This document shows positions 17,596 to 27,110 of a stretch of 64,000 bases of DNA, piece after piece. The stretch comes from Gemmatimonadaceae bacterium. Lineage in GTDB: Bacteria; Gemmatimonadota; Gemmatimonadetes; Gemmatimonadales; Gemmatimonadaceae. The DNA lies in assembly GCA_019637445.1 (NCBI GenBank), contig JAHBVS010000001.1:186001-250000 (forward strand). Direction: 5' to 3'. A model generated the notes under the pieces. That model was not told the origin of the DNA. It was given only the letters and a program-made list of their open reading frames with translations, and made no database searches. Positions within the stretch are counted from its first letter, which is position 1, and each line of letters starts with the position of its first letter. A program made the position numbers and the translations under genes.

Positions 17596-18023
17596 GCGGC
17601 GTGGCCCTTTCGGCGCAGCGTCAGCCGCACCACGTTGCCGTCCGCGCGGTACCGCTCCACGCGGTCCACCAAGGCCTGCATCAGGAACAGCCCGCGGCCG
17701 TCCTCGCGTTCAAGGTTTTCTGGCGTCGTCGGGTCCTCGGTGCAGGCCTCAAGGTCGAAACCCGTCCCCTCGTCCTCCACCTCGACGACGATCTCGCGTT
17801 CCGAGAACTCCACGCGCACGCGCACCGTCTTGGCGGCGTCCTCACCATTGCCGCGGAGGATTGCATTGCTCAAGGCCTCCGTCAGCGCGACGGGGATGTT
17901 TAGCGAGAGCTGCCGCGCGTCCCAGGCGTGGGCGGCGCAGCGATGCACCACCTGCGCCACCACTGCCTCGATCTGCCGGACGTCGCTCGGGATGCGCAGG
18001 TCCAGCGCGCCAATCCCGGCCAT
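17592..18023 (-). CDS. Anti-sigma factor kinase, RsbW-like
   Basis: 143 residues, a GHKL/HATPase domain with N-box VALTEALSNAILRGN, G1 box VEDEGTGFD and G2 box GRGLFLMQ. It should phosphorylate the adjacent STAS protein and sequester a sigma factor or another target. The start is adjacent to the STAS stop, with no gap. No sigma factor gene is in the window, so the target is unknown. Confidence 0.9.
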   Translation of the reverse strand: MAGIGALDLRIPSDVRQIEAVVAQVVHRCAAHAWDARQLSLNIPVALTEALSNAILRGNGEDAAKTVRVRVEFSEREIVVEVEDEGTGFDLEACTEDPTTPENLEREDGRGLFLMQALVDRVERYRADGNVVRLTLRRKGHAA

Positions 18024-18356
18024 TCAGAAGGCGGCGAGTGCCTGCTCGCGGCTGTCGGCGATCTGGAACAGCGTGTCGAGCTTTGTGAGCTCGAACAGGG
18101 TGCGCAGGTCGTCGTTCAGGTTGGCCAGGCGCAGGTCGCCACCCAACTCGCGCATCCGCTTGGCCAGCGAGACCAACACGCCGAGGCCCGCCGAGTCGAT
18201 GTAGCCCGTCTTCGCGAAGTCGACGAGGATCTTGCGCGCGCCTCCCTCGGCCTCGTCCAACACCCGCTGCTTCAACTCCTGGCGGTTGCTGACGATCAGT
18301 TGGCCCTCGACTTCCACGACGACGACGTCACCCGAATGGGAGAGATGCAGGCTCAT
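18024..18356 (-). CDS. STAS-domain anti-anti-sigma factor, RsbV-like
   Basis: 110 residues, a single STAS domain. The phosphorylatable serine is Ser55 in YIDSAGLGVLVSLAKRM. When dephosphorylated it should bind the RsbW-like kinase and free the target. ATG overlapping the coaD stop (ATGA). It forms a V-W-U cassette with the two genes downstream. Confidence 0.92.
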   Translation of the reverse strand: MSLHLSHSGDVVVVEVEGQLIVSNRQELKQRVLDEAEGGARKILVDFAKTGYIDSAGLGVLVSLAKRMRELGGDLRLANLNDDLRTLFELTKLDTLFQIADSREQALAAF

Positions 18357-18871
18357 TGGCGATCCGTAGGGGGGTTCGCAGGGAAAGATGATGCCGGGAA
18401 CTTCTTCCGCAACGCCTCGGCCACCGCGGGATGCACGAGCTTGTCGATGTCACCGTTGAAGCGAGCCACCTCGCGCACCAGGGAGGAGCTCAGGTAACTG
18501 ACCTCCAGCGACGGCACCATGAACATCGTTTCCAGCTGCGGGGCGAGATGGCGATTCATCAGGGCCATCTGGTACTCGTACTCGAAGTCGGCCACGGCGC
18601 GCAGGCCACGCAGGATGACCTTGGCGCCGGCCTCCTTGGCGAAGTTCACGACCAGCCCGCGGAAGGCGCGCACCTCGACACGGGGATCGTCCTCGACCGC
18701 GGCGCGGATCAACGCGACCCGCTCGTCCTCGGTGAACAACGGCTGCTTGGACACGTTGACCGCCACGCCCACGACCAGTCGGTCGACGAACGTCAACGAG
18801 CGCCGGATCAGGTCGGCGTGGCCGTTCGTGATCGGATCGAAGCTGCCGGCGTACAGGGCGATCTTCGGCAT
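18353..18871 (-). CDS. coaD: Phosphopantetheine adenylyltransferase
   Basis: 172 residues. The nucleotidyltransferase motif is GSFDPITNGHADLIRRS (TxGH), and the second signature is SYLSSSLVREVARFNGD. It makes dephospho-CoA from 4'-phosphopantetheine and ATP. It follows rsmD by 2 bases, the common bacterial rsmD-coaD pair, and overlaps the STAS gene by 4 bases. Confidence 0.96.
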   Translation of the reverse strand: MPKIALYAGSFDPITNGHADLIRRSLTFVDRLVVGVAVNVSKQPLFTEDERVALIRAAVEDDPRVEVRAFRGLVVNFAKEAGAKVILRGLRAVADFEYEYQMALMNRHLAPQLETMFMVPSLEVSYLSSSLVREVARFNGDIDKLVHPAVAEALRKKFPASSFPANPPTDRQ

Positions 18872-18873
18872 CG

Positions 18874-19431
18874 TCAGTCGGTGGTCCGGTAAAGGGTCAA
18901 CGCAGTGTCTCCGTAGACTCGGCGTTCGCTGCCCGCGCTGCCGCTGGCCTCGGGCAAGGTCAGCGTGGCCTCGTGCTCCACCCCAAAGATTGCCGCGAAC
19001 GGCGCCGCGAGCCAGCGGGCAGCCAGTGCCTCGGCGATTCCCTCGCGGTACGGCGGGTCGGCGAACGCCAGCTGCCAGGTGGGCGCGTCACCCACCTGCA
19101 GCGATGCGCTCTCGAGGAATCGCAGCGCCTCGGCGCGGTGGACCCGTGCGGTTTCGCCAGCGCCGAGCGCAGCGATGTTGGCGTCCAGGACCTGGAGGGT
19201 CCGCGCGTCCTTCTCGACGAAGTCGCAGGAGACCGCGCCGCGCGACAGGGCCTCAAGGCCCAGGGCGCCCGACCCGGCGCAAAGGTCGACCACCGCGGCG
19301 TCCGGGATGTCGCGCTGCACGATGCTCATCCAGGCCTCGCGCACGCGGTCTGCGGTGGGCCGCACACCCTTGGGCGGTACCTTGATGCGGCGCCCGCGCC
19401 AGGCGCCGGCCACGATGCGGAGTTCAGCCAT
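18874..19431 (-). CDS. rsmD: 16S rRNA (guanine966-N2)-methyltransferase
   Basis: 185 residues from ATG (MAELRIVAGAWRGRRIKVPP); longer in-frame starts read intergenic sequence. SAM-binding DLCAGSGALGLEALSRGA and catalytic FADPPY are present. It methylates G966 of 16S rRNA. The 38-base gap from recJ holds two small hairpins without U-runs. Confidence 0.94.
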   Translation of the reverse strand: MAELRIVAGAWRGRRIKVPPKGVRPTADRVREAWMSIVQRDIPDAAVVDLCAGSGALGLEALSRGAVSCDFVEKDARTLQVLDANIAALGAGETARVHRAEALRFLESASLQVGDAPTWQLAFADPPYREGIAEALAARWLAAPFAAIFGVEHEATLTLPEASGSAGSERRVYGDTALTLYRTTD

Positions 19432-19469
19432 CGCACCGCCGCGTGCCTGTAGGCACGATGCTGCCTGAC

Positions 19470-21338
19470 TCAGGCATCGCTCTTCCGAAGGTCGAGGATC
19501 GTCGCCTGCAGGGTTCGCGCGCCGCGATACTCGTTCACGTCGAGGCGGTACACGAGATCCAACCGCGCATCGCGCCCCACCTCCGCGGCCCGCGCCGCCA
19601 TCCCCCAACCCACGGCCTCGCGCGGACCGTCACCGGCATCCAGCTGCAGCTTGAGACCGTCGCTACCCACCTTGCGCGGCCCGCCGACCACCGAGACGCC
19701 GCGTGAGACCAACACCGGGCCGGGATTGCCCACACCGAAGGGCTCGAGATAGCGAATGGCCGCAAGCAGCCGCTCGTTGGCCGACCCGATCGGCAACTCG
19801 AGGTCTGGCCGCAGTTCGGGGACCAACTGCTCGTCACTGAGCCGCGAGCGCGCCTCCGCGTCAAAGCGTTCGGTGAACTCGTCGATGCGCGCGGCATCGA
19901 TGGTCAGCCCCGCCGCCGCGCGGTGTCCCCCGTACTTGATGAGCAGGTCACCACAGGCCACCAGCGCCGCGTGCAGGTCGAATCCCGACACGGAACGCCC
20001 ACTGCCCTTCCCGATGCGCTGCCCGCCGTCCTCCGCGACGGCAATCATGAATGTCGGGCGATGCGTGAGCTCCACCACCCGCGACGCGACGATCCCGATC
20101 ACGCCGGGCTCCCAGCCGTCTCCAGCGAGCACCAAACCGCGCGCCGCGTCGAGATCGATGTCGTCCAGTCGCCGCTGCGCCTCCTCGAGGATGCGCCGGT
20201 CCAACTCCTGCCGCTCGGCGTTCGCCTCGTTGCACTTGGCGGCGAGGTCCATCGCTGTCGTCTCGTCCTCGGCGAGCAGCAGGTCCACGCCGAGCAGGGC
20301 CTGCCGGATGCGGCCCAACGCATTGAGACGCGGCGCCACGACAAACCCGAGTCGACCGGCGGTCAGGCGCTTCTCATCGAGGCCCGCCGAGCGGAGCAAT
20401 GCGCGCAGGCCAAGGTTCCGCGGCGCCGGCTGCGTCGGGCTACGGGGCGTCGTCATGCGCTTGAGCCCCTCGGCCACGAGGATGCGGTTGTCGCCCGTCA
20501 GCGGCGCAACGTCCGCCACCGTGGCAAGTGCGACCAGCTCGAGTTGGTCGTCGACCACCTGCGGATCACCACCACAGAGCTCGCTCACCACGGAGGCGAG
20601 CTTCCACGCGACGCCGACGGCGGCGAGGTGCTGGTCGGCGCGAGTCGAAGTAGTCGCGCTCGCGCTCGACATCGCCGCACCGTTCGAGCCCACGGTCACG
20701 CCACGCCCGCTCGTGCCCTCCGCCAACCGGGTCAGATCCCGCTGCGGATTCACCAAGGCAACGCAGGGCGGCAGTTCCGCCCCCGGCTGGTGATGGTCCG
20801 TGATGATCAGCGCGATGCCTGCGGCCTCGAGCGCTCGCGCTGGTTCCACTGCGGTCGTCCCGCAATCGCAGGTGACGACCAGCTTGGCCCCGGCTTCCAC
20901 CGCCGCGCGCACGCCTGCCGGCCCAAGGTCATAGCCATCCGTCTTGCGATCCGGAATGAACGGCACGACGTCGCCCCCGACACCGCGCAGCACCCGCGTC
21001 AGCAGCGCGGTCGAGCAGATGCCATCCACGTCGTAGTCGCCGTGCACCACGATGCGCTCGCCGGCGCGGATTGAAGTGGCAATTCTCTCCGCGGCGCGAC
21101 GGAGGTCCCCGAGCGCTTCGGGGGGCGTCAGGTCGCCCAGCGAGGGCCGCAGGAAGCCCTTCGCGACCTCCGGATCGTGCACGCCGCGCACGGCAAGGAG
21201 AGCCAACAGGCTCTCCGGCAGCGGCGATTTGTGTGCGTGCTCGCCACGCGGGGCAAGCGAGTCGGACAGCGCGCGTACAATGTCCGCCGGCACGGCCGGC
21301 GCCGTGCGCCAGCGTGCCGGCGGACGGATGCGGCTCAC
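19470..21338 (-). CDS. recJ: Single-stranded-DNA exonuclease RecJ
   Basis: 622 residues from a GTG that overlaps the zinc-ribbon stop (GTGA). DHH motifs: VVHGDYDVDGICSTALL, DCGTTAVEPA and ITDHHQPG; DHHA1 includes GKGSGRSVSGFDL and YGGHRAAAGLTI. It degrades ssDNA 5' to 3' in RecF repair. Odd: between VNPQRDLTRL and LAAVGVAWKL there is a Ser/Thr/Gly/Ala-rich insertion of about 30 residues (about 238-270) where most RecJ proteins are short. Confidence 0.95.
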   Translation of the reverse strand: MSRIRPPARWRTAPAVPADIVRALSDSLAPRGEHAHKSPLPESLLALLAVRGVHDPEVAKGFLRPSLGDLTPPEALGDLRRAAERIATSIRAGERIVVHGDYDVDGICSTALLTRVLRGVGGDVVPFIPDRKTDGYDLGPAGVRAAVEAGAKLVVTCDCGTTAVEPARALEAAGIALIITDHHQPGAELPPCVALVNPQRDLTRLAEGTSGRGVTVGSNGAAMSSASATTSTRADQHLAAVGVAWKLASVVSELCGGDPQVVDDQLELVALATVADVAPLTGDNRILVAEGLKRMTTPRSPTQPAPRNLGLRALLRSAGLDEKRLTAGRLGFVVAPRLNALGRIRQALLGVDLLLAEDETTAMDLAAKCNEANAERQELDRRILEEAQRRLDDIDLDAARGLVLAGDGWEPGVIGIVASRVVELTHRPTFMIAVAEDGGQRIGKGSGRSVSGFDLHAALVACGDLLIKYGGHRAAAGLTIDAARIDEFTERFDAEARSRLSDEQLVPELRPDLELPIGSANERLLAAIRYLEPFGVGNPGPVLVSRGVSVVGGPRKVGSDGLKLQLDAGDGPREAVGWGMAARAAEVGRDARLDLVYRLDVNEYRGARTLQATILDLRKSDA

Positions 21339-22036
21339 GCCTCGTGGTACATCAGGACGCCGCAGACCTCGCAGAGCTCGATGGCGTTGGTATTCACCAT
21401 CGCGTGCCGACGCTGCATCGGGATCGCCGTGTCGCAGGCGCCGCAAGAGAGGCCGTTGAGCGCGACCACCACGTGCACGCGCTTCTTGTTCCGGATGCGG
21501 TCATAGCGCTGGCGCAGCGAGTCCTCGACGCCCTTCGCGGCCTGCTCACGCTTGGCCTCCGCCGCCTTGAGCTCGGCGGTCAACGAGGCGCGCTGCTCCT
21601 CCACCTCGCCGCGTGCCGACGCCTGCTCCTCTTCGAGGGCGGCCAGGTCGGCCTTGGCGCCGTTCATCGCGCCGCGCATCTCCTCCAACCGTCGGTTCAG
21701 CGCCAGCAGGTCGCTCTCCTCGCCCGCCACGATGCGCTTGGCCTGCTCCATCTGTGCCGCCGCCGCGGTGGCCTGCCGCATTGTCTTCACGGCGTCCAAC
21801 TGGGCCTGGTTCCGATCGATCAGCTCGCGATGCTCGGCGATCTTGTCGCGCAGGAAGGCCTGCTTCTTCTCCTCTGCGGCCACCAGCCCTTCCTGTCGCT
21901 CCACCGCGTCGGCCAGGCGTCGTCGCCGCGCGTCCAGTTCCGCAATTCGGGGTTCCAGCGCGTCGAGCTTGGTCTCGATCTCGTGGATCGCGAGGTCGTC
22001 GGCCTGCAGGGCGAGCAGTGGCGTGATATCGGACAT
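21335..22036 (-). CDS. Coiled-coil zinc-ribbon protein (CT398/DUF164-like)
   Basis: 233 residues. Residues ~10-175 form a long antiparallel-type coiled coil rich in Glu/Arg/Ala. The C-terminus has a C4 zinc ribbon: CGACDTAIP then CEVCGVLMYHE. Proteins of this design are often found near replication and repair genes but have no agreed function. The ATG chosen starts MSDITPLLALQADDLAIH; upstream in-frame sequence looks non-coding. Overlaps recJ by 4 bases. Confidence 0.8.
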   Translation of the reverse strand: MSDITPLLALQADDLAIHEIETKLDALEPRIAELDARRRRLADAVERQEGLVAAEEKKQAFLRDKIAEHRELIDRNQAQLDAVKTMRQATAAAAQMEQAKRIVAGEESDLLALNRRLEEMRGAMNGAKADLAALEEEQASARGEVEEQRASLTAELKAAEAKREQAAKGVEDSLRQRYDRIRNKKRVHVVVALNGLSCGACDTAIPMQRRHAMVNTNAIELCEVCGVLMYHEA

Positions 22037-22100
22037 TGGCGGAGCGGAAGGTGGCGAGGGAGTGACTGAACGGTAAACGGTTTGCGTCGGAAATGCGGCC

Positions 22101-24020
22101 TCAGGTCCTACTACGCACGGCGCCCCACTTTCCGGCGCCCAAGGCATTGCGCTCGGCCGTGAGCTGCCGGATGCGCAGGTTCAGGCGGTCCTTGTCAGCA
22201 TCGTCGGCCAGGGGCAGCAGCGACTTCAGCTCTGCCACGCGGGCGTCCAGCGACCGCCCGCGCAACTGGCGGATGGCGTCGCTGACCGTCCGCGGGGCAT
22301 TCAGCACGGCGTCGGCCTCGCCGCGCAGCGTTTCATAGACGTGAATCGCCAGCGGATCGAGATACGACGCGAAGCTCTCAGCGTCCGCCTCGGCCCCCAC
22401 CTGCTTGGCCGCCTCGTAGATCGCGGCGAACACGGGGTCGCGGAGCACGCCCGCCATCTCGTCCGCAAGCGCGTCGGCCTCGCCATCGCCCGGCGATTCC
22501 TCGGCCTCTAGCTTGCCCAGTTCCTCGACGATGAGGTCCTGATGCGCCGGGTGCGTGAGCAGCACGCGGATGAGCGACTGCTCGGCGTTCCCCTGCTCCA
22601 CCGTCGAGCGATACGGCCCGCGCGGCACGTATGGCGCGGCCTCCTCGCCCGGCGGCGGCGCGTCCGCATCGCGGTACTCGCCGTCGGGATCCGCGCGCAT
22701 CGGCCGTACCGCGGGACCGCCGCGCGCCGGCGTCCGCCCGCGGCGCACCGCGTGCAGTTCCTGCAACAACACCTCGCGCGCGATGCCGGCGGCCTCCGCG
22801 GCCCGCGCCAGGTACAGGTCCCGAGTGATGGGATCGCTGGCCGCACGAATCGTCGGCAACAGACGATCCAAGGCCCGCCGCTTGTGCTGTAGGTCCGCGA
22901 ACCAGCCGGCACGTTGGAGCAATTGCACCTTGCGATCGAACACGTCCATCGCATCGAGGATCAGCGGTTCCACGCCGGCACGTCCTTTGGCCCGCGTAAA
23001 GGTGTCCGGATCCTCGCCTTCCGGCAGCGTCACGACACGCACCTCGAGCCCCTTCGCCAACAGCACATCGGCCGCGCGGAAGGTGGCCTTCTGGCCGGGT
23101 CCGTCCGAGTCATAGAGCAACACGACCTGCTTCGTGTATCGGCCGAGCAGTTCCGCCTGTGACTCCGTCAGCGCAGTGCCCATCGGGGCCACGACGTTCT
23201 CGATGCCCGCGTCCACCAAGCGCAGGGCGTCGAAGTAGCCCTCGACGATGATCACGCGCTCCTCGCGGCGGATCGCGTGCCGTGCGCTCCCGAGGTTGTA
23301 GAGCAGCCGACCCTTGGAGAAGATCTCCGACTCGGCGGAGTTGAGGTACTTCGGCTCGCCTGGACCGAGCAAGCGCCCGCCGAAACCGACGGTGTGTCCG
23401 CTCGGATCGAGAATTGGAAACATCAGCCGGTCGCGAAAGCGGGGACGCGGCTCGTCGTAGCCCTCGCGCTGCACGAGCAGGCCTGCGGCGAGCGCGCGCG
23501 CGTCTTCCACCCCGAGACCGCTGAAGTGCGAACGAAGCGCCTGCGGATCACGCGGCGCATAGCCCAGCCCAAAGCGGTCCGCCGTCTCGCGCGACACCGC
23601 ACGCTCGGAGAGGTAGTCGCGCGCCTGCGCCCCGGCCGGCGAATCCCAGAGAGCCTTGGTGAAGAACTCGGCCACGATGCCGTGCAGCTCCCACATCGGC
23701 TCGCGCGGGTCCGGCCCCTCGTGGCGCCGCTGCACTTCCACGACCTCGATGCCCGCCTTGGCGCCCACGTACTTCACCGCTTCGGGGAAGCTCATCCCCA
23801 GCCGCTTCTGCACGAAGGTGAACACCGAACCTTTCTCATGGCAGACAAAGCAGGTGTAGCCGCGACCGGGGACCACGGAGAAGTTGGGTCCGGTGCCTCC
23901 GTGGAACGGGCAGGGCCCACGCCACACCGAGCCGGTCTTCTTGAGCTTCACGTGCTCGCTGATCACTGCAACGATGTCCGCCTGGTCGGAGACCTGCGCG
24001 ACGACTTCGTCGGGGATCAC
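22101..24020 (-). CDS. dnaG: DNA primase
   Basis: 639 residues. The GTG start is backed by GGAGG five bases upstream; an ATG 36 bases upstream lacks this. The N-terminal CHC2 zinc finger has CPFHGG and CFVCHEKG. The TOPRIM core carries VIIVEGYFDALRL and LYDSDGPGQKATFRAADVLL. The C-terminal DnaB-binding region is Pro/Gly-rich at first (about residues 440-480) and then helical. It lies in the rpsU operon like the E. coli rpsU-dnaG unit, but mutS2 and yqeY intervene and rpoD is absent. Confidence 0.96.
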   Translation of the reverse strand: MIPDEVVAQVSDQADIVAVISEHVKLKKTGSVWRGPCPFHGGTGPNFSVVPGRGYTCFVCHEKGSVFTFVQKRLGMSFPEAVKYVGAKAGIEVVEVQRRHEGPDPREPMWELHGIVAEFFTKALWDSPAGAQARDYLSERAVSRETADRFGLGYAPRDPQALRSHFSGLGVEDARALAAGLLVQREGYDEPRPRFRDRLMFPILDPSGHTVGFGGRLLGPGEPKYLNSAESEIFSKGRLLYNLGSARHAIRREERVIIVEGYFDALRLVDAGIENVVAPMGTALTESQAELLGRYTKQVVLLYDSDGPGQKATFRAADVLLAKGLEVRVVTLPEGEDPDTFTRAKGRAGVEPLILDAMDVFDRKVQLLQRAGWFADLQHKRRALDRLLPTIRAASDPITRDLYLARAAEAAGIAREVLLQELHAVRRGRTPARGGPAVRPMRADPDGEYRDADAPPPGEEAAPYVPRGPYRSTVEQGNAEQSLIRVLLTHPAHQDLIVEELGKLEAEESPGDGEADALADEMAGVLRDPVFAAIYEAAKQVGAEADAESFASYLDPLAIHVYETLRGEADAVLNAPRTVSDAIRQLRGRSLDARVAELKSLLPLADDADKDRLNLRIRQLTAERNALGAGKWGAVRSRT

Positions 24021-24081
24021 AACTGCCTCCGCGATGGGCCACGCAGCCTGACGCAAGGCACCTGCACGGCGCCTGCCGCGC

Positions 24082-26670
24082 TCACAGCTCCGCCACGGTC
24101 ACGCCCGCGCCGCCCTCGTTCCACGCGCCCAGCCGGAAGCCCTTCACCCGCGCATCCCCCTTGAGCAGCTGGGTCACGCGTTCGCGCAGTGCGCCGGTGC
24201 CCTTGCCGTGGATGATACGCAGTTGGTGCAAATCCGCACGGATCGCCGCGTCCAGCGCCTGCAGCAGCGCGTCGTCGAGCTCGTGCACGCGCATGCCGCG
24301 CAGGTCCACCTCGGTCTTCGCGTGGATCTCCGGCACGTCGACAATCGCCACCGGCACCGAGGCCTCGCGCAGATGCCGCTGCGACACGCGACGCAGCGAG
24401 GCGAAGGGCACCGTGAGCTTCAGTGCCCCGACGCTCACCACCGCGTCGTCGCCGCGGCGCTCAAGCAGCTTGCCGGTTTTCCCGCCCAGCGTCGCGACCT
24501 CGACGGCGTCGCCAAGTTCGAGCACAACGCCGCGCTTGTCGCGCGTGGGCTCCGCGCCCTGCTTCGCCTTCCAGGCCGCCTCCTGCGCCACCTTCTCGGC
24601 GACGTCGAGCGCCTCGAGCACCTCTCGCTCCTCCGCCGCGCGCTGTTCGAGCGCGCGACGGGCGGCCGCAGCCGTCTGGTCAATGCTCGCCGCACCCGCC
24701 TCCTTCAGCGCCTTGATCGTCGCCTCAACCTCCTGCCGCGCCTCCAGCAAGTAGCGCCGCGAGCCCTTCCGCGCCTCCCGCTCCAGCTCACGCTCCTGCG
24801 TGCGCACCGCCTGCTCGCGCTCAGCGATGCGCGACGCGCGCGACTGCAGATCCTCCTGCTGCGCCGCGACTTCGCGCTCCCGCGCCGCCAAGGACTCGGC
24901 GCGCGCCTCAACGTCCGCGAGCAACGCACTCAGATTGCGCTCCATCTGCGGCACGCGCTCCTCGGCGCGCGCGAGCACCGCCTCGCTCATCGAGAGCCGC
25001 CGCGCGATGGCCAAGCCGTACGAACGCCCCGGCACGCCCTTGATCAGGCGATAGGTCGGGGCCAGGCGCTCGGCGTCGAATTGCAACGAGGCATTCACCA
25101 CACCAGCGACCTCACCCGCCAGCTCCTTGAGCGCGCCGAGGTGTGTGGTCGCGATGGTCGTCGTACCGCGACCGGTCAGCGACTCGAGAATCGCGCCGCC
25201 CAGCGCCGCGCCTTCGAGCGGATCCGTGCCCGAGCCCAACTCGTCAATCAGTACCAGCGAGTCGGCGCCGGCGTGGTCCACGATTTCCTTGAGGTGCTTG
25301 AGGTGCGCCGAAAAGGTCGAGAGCGAGGCCTCGAGCGACTGCTCGTCGCCGATGTCGGCGAAGACGTCGTCAAAGCAGGGGATGCTCGACTCCGCGCCTA
25401 CTGGTGCGGGAATGCCGCTCTGCGCCATCAGCGCGATTAGCGCGAGCGCCTTGAGCAAGACGGTCTTGCCGCCGGTGTTGGGGCCAGAGACGAGCAGCGT
25501 GCGCTCCTCCGTCGACATCGCGAGGTCGAACGGCACGACGGCGACGCCCTGCGCGAGCAGCAGCGGGTGGCGACCGTCGTGGATGTGCCAACCTGACGCC
25601 GGCAGCGCCGCGTTCGCAGCGTCACGCGCATCGTCCGCGCCGACACCGCGTGCCGCGACAAGCGTCGCATCCGTGCACTTGGCGGCCAGCGCATACCGCG
25701 CCCTGCCGTACAGCGAGTCCAACTCCACCAGCGCGTCCCAGGCATCCGCGAGCGCCTCGCGCTCGGGGCGAATCAGGTCCGTCAACTCACGCAGGATCCG
25801 TTCGATCTCCGCGCGCTCCTCCGCCTCGAGCTCACGCAGGCGATTTCCCGCCTCCACCGCGGCCGGCGGCTCCACGTACAGTGTCTGCCCTGTCTGCGAG
25901 CTGTCGTGCACGATCCCACCGACCGCGCCCTTCCCTTCGCGGCGCACTGGAATGACCCAACGCCCGTTGCGCAGTGTCACCGAGGCATCGTCGACGCGAT
26001 GGTGCGGCTCCAGCTTGGCCATCAGGCGCTCGAGCAGCCGGACAATCTCACCCTCCGCGCCGCGCAGCTCCTTGCGGATGCGCCGCAGCGCAGGCGAGGC
26101 GTCGTCCCTAAGCTCGCCTTCGTCGGTCAACACACGCTCGAGCTGCTGCTCAATCTGCGGCCGCGCAATCAATCGATCGGCAAGCGCGGCCAAAGGGGCG
26201 CGCGCCGCCGGATGCCGCGCCTCGTCGCGCAACGCGGCCTGCGTGAGCCGCGCCGAGCGCAGCAGCGTGACCACGCTGCGGAGTTCAGGGCCACTCCAGA
26301 TCGTGCCGATGACGCGCAGTCGCTGCAGCGGCTGCTCAAGCTCCGGGATGGCCTCGGAGCGATACGGGTTCTCGCCGCCAATGAGCAGGCGCATCGCCGC
26401 CACGCGGGCGTGCTCCGCGTGCAGGGCATCGAGCGCGTCGCCTCGGTCGAGGTGCGTCCCGCCGACACGAAGCGGGCGCAGCGCGCGAATGCGTGCGGCA
26501 CCCGGACTGGAGGACGCGTGACGGGCGACGAAGTCGAGCAGTCGCGCGAATTCGAGGACGTCCAGGGCGTGCGTCTGGATCGACGCGCGCTGGTTGGTGC
26601 CGCCGAGCGCCTGAGTATGGACCGCGTCGTGCTGGCCCAGGGTGCTGGCCGCCTCCGACGCGTCGCTCAC
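24082..26670 (-). CDS. mutS2: MutS2 endonuclease / ribosome-rescue ATPase
   Basis: 862 residues. MutS core and clamp (about 40-300), ATPase with Walker A SGPNTGGKTVLLKAL and Walker B LVLIDELGSGTDPLEGAA, a long coiled coil (about 530-650), and a C-terminal Smr domain with VDLRGMRVHELDDAL and IIHGKGTGALRE. No mismatch-recognition domain. MutS2 limits recombination and, in some bacteria, splits collided ribosomes. GTG start overlapping the yqeY stop by 4 bases. The first ~37 residues are an extra low-complexity extension. Confidence 0.95.
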   Translation of the reverse strand: MSDASEAASTLGQHDAVHTQALGGTNQRASIQTHALDVLEFARLLDFVARHASSSPGAARIRALRPLRVGGTHLDRGDALDALHAEHARVAAMRLLIGGENPYRSEAIPELEQPLQRLRVIGTIWSGPELRSVVTLLRSARLTQAALRDEARHPAARAPLAALADRLIARPQIEQQLERVLTDEGELRDDASPALRRIRKELRGAEGEIVRLLERLMAKLEPHHRVDDASVTLRNGRWVIPVRREGKGAVGGIVHDSSQTGQTLYVEPPAAVEAGNRLRELEAEERAEIERILRELTDLIRPEREALADAWDALVELDSLYGRARYALAAKCTDATLVAARGVGADDARDAANAALPASGWHIHDGRHPLLLAQGVAVVPFDLAMSTEERTLLVSGPNTGGKTVLLKALALIALMAQSGIPAPVGAESSIPCFDDVFADIGDEQSLEASLSTFSAHLKHLKEIVDHAGADSLVLIDELGSGTDPLEGAALGGAILESLTGRGTTTIATTHLGALKELAGEVAGVVNASLQFDAERLAPTYRLIKGVPGRSYGLAIARRLSMSEAVLARAEERVPQMERNLSALLADVEARAESLAAREREVAAQQEDLQSRASRIAEREQAVRTQERELEREARKGSRRYLLEARQEVEATIKALKEAGAASIDQTAAAARRALEQRAAEEREVLEALDVAEKVAQEAAWKAKQGAEPTRDKRGVVLELGDAVEVATLGGKTGKLLERRGDDAVVSVGALKLTVPFASLRRVSQRHLREASVPVAIVDVPEIHAKTEVDLRGMRVHELDDALLQALDAAIRADLHQLRIIHGKGTGALRERVTQLLKGDARVKGFRLGAWNEGGAGVTVAEL

Positions 26671-27110
26671 GCCTGGGGCCCGAGCTCCTCGCGCGCGATG
26701 CGATTCAGCACGCTGCCGTCGAGGCGACCCTTGAACTGGGGCATCACCTTGCCCATCACCGCGCCGATCTTCGACGCGCCCGCGGCGACGGCCGCGCGGA
26801 CCGCTGCGCGTACCTCGTCGTCCGAGGGTGCGGCCGGGAGGTAGACCTCGAGGGCCTCGGCCTCCCGCCGCTCCGCGGCCGCCTGTTCCGCGCGGCCGCC
26901 TTGCTCGTACATCTCCACCGACTCCCGCCGCCGCTTGATCGCCTTGCGCAGCACCTCGACGACATCGTCGTCGGTGATGCTGCGCTTCACGGCAATCTCG
27001 TGGTTGCGGATGTCGGCCAGCACGGTGCCGAGGAGCAGGACCTGGGGCTTGTCCTGCGCCTTCCGGGCAGCGTTCAGCTCACCCTGCAGCCGTGCCGCCA
27101 ACTCCGACAT
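26667..27110 (-). CDS. yqeY: GatB/YqeY domain protein
   Basis: 147 residues, beginning [21 protein letters not shown] and containing AVMGKVMPQFKGRLDGSVLN, the GatB C-terminal-like helical domain. It may bind tRNA; the role is not settled. It shares one base with the rpsU stop (TGATG) and is a common neighbour of rpsU. Confidence 0.93.
   Translation of the reverse strand: MSELAARLQGELNAARKAQDKPQVLLLGTVLADIRNHEIAVKRSITDDDVVEVLRKAIKRRRESVEMYEQGGRAEQAAAERREAEALEVYLPAAPSDDEVRAAVRAAVAAGASKIGAVMGKVMPQFKGRLDGSVLNRIAREELGPQA

Noticed and set aside
19923-21074. 383-codon plus-strand frame opposite recJ
   Set aside because: Antisense of recJ; no conserved motif and composition typical of a high-GC shadow.
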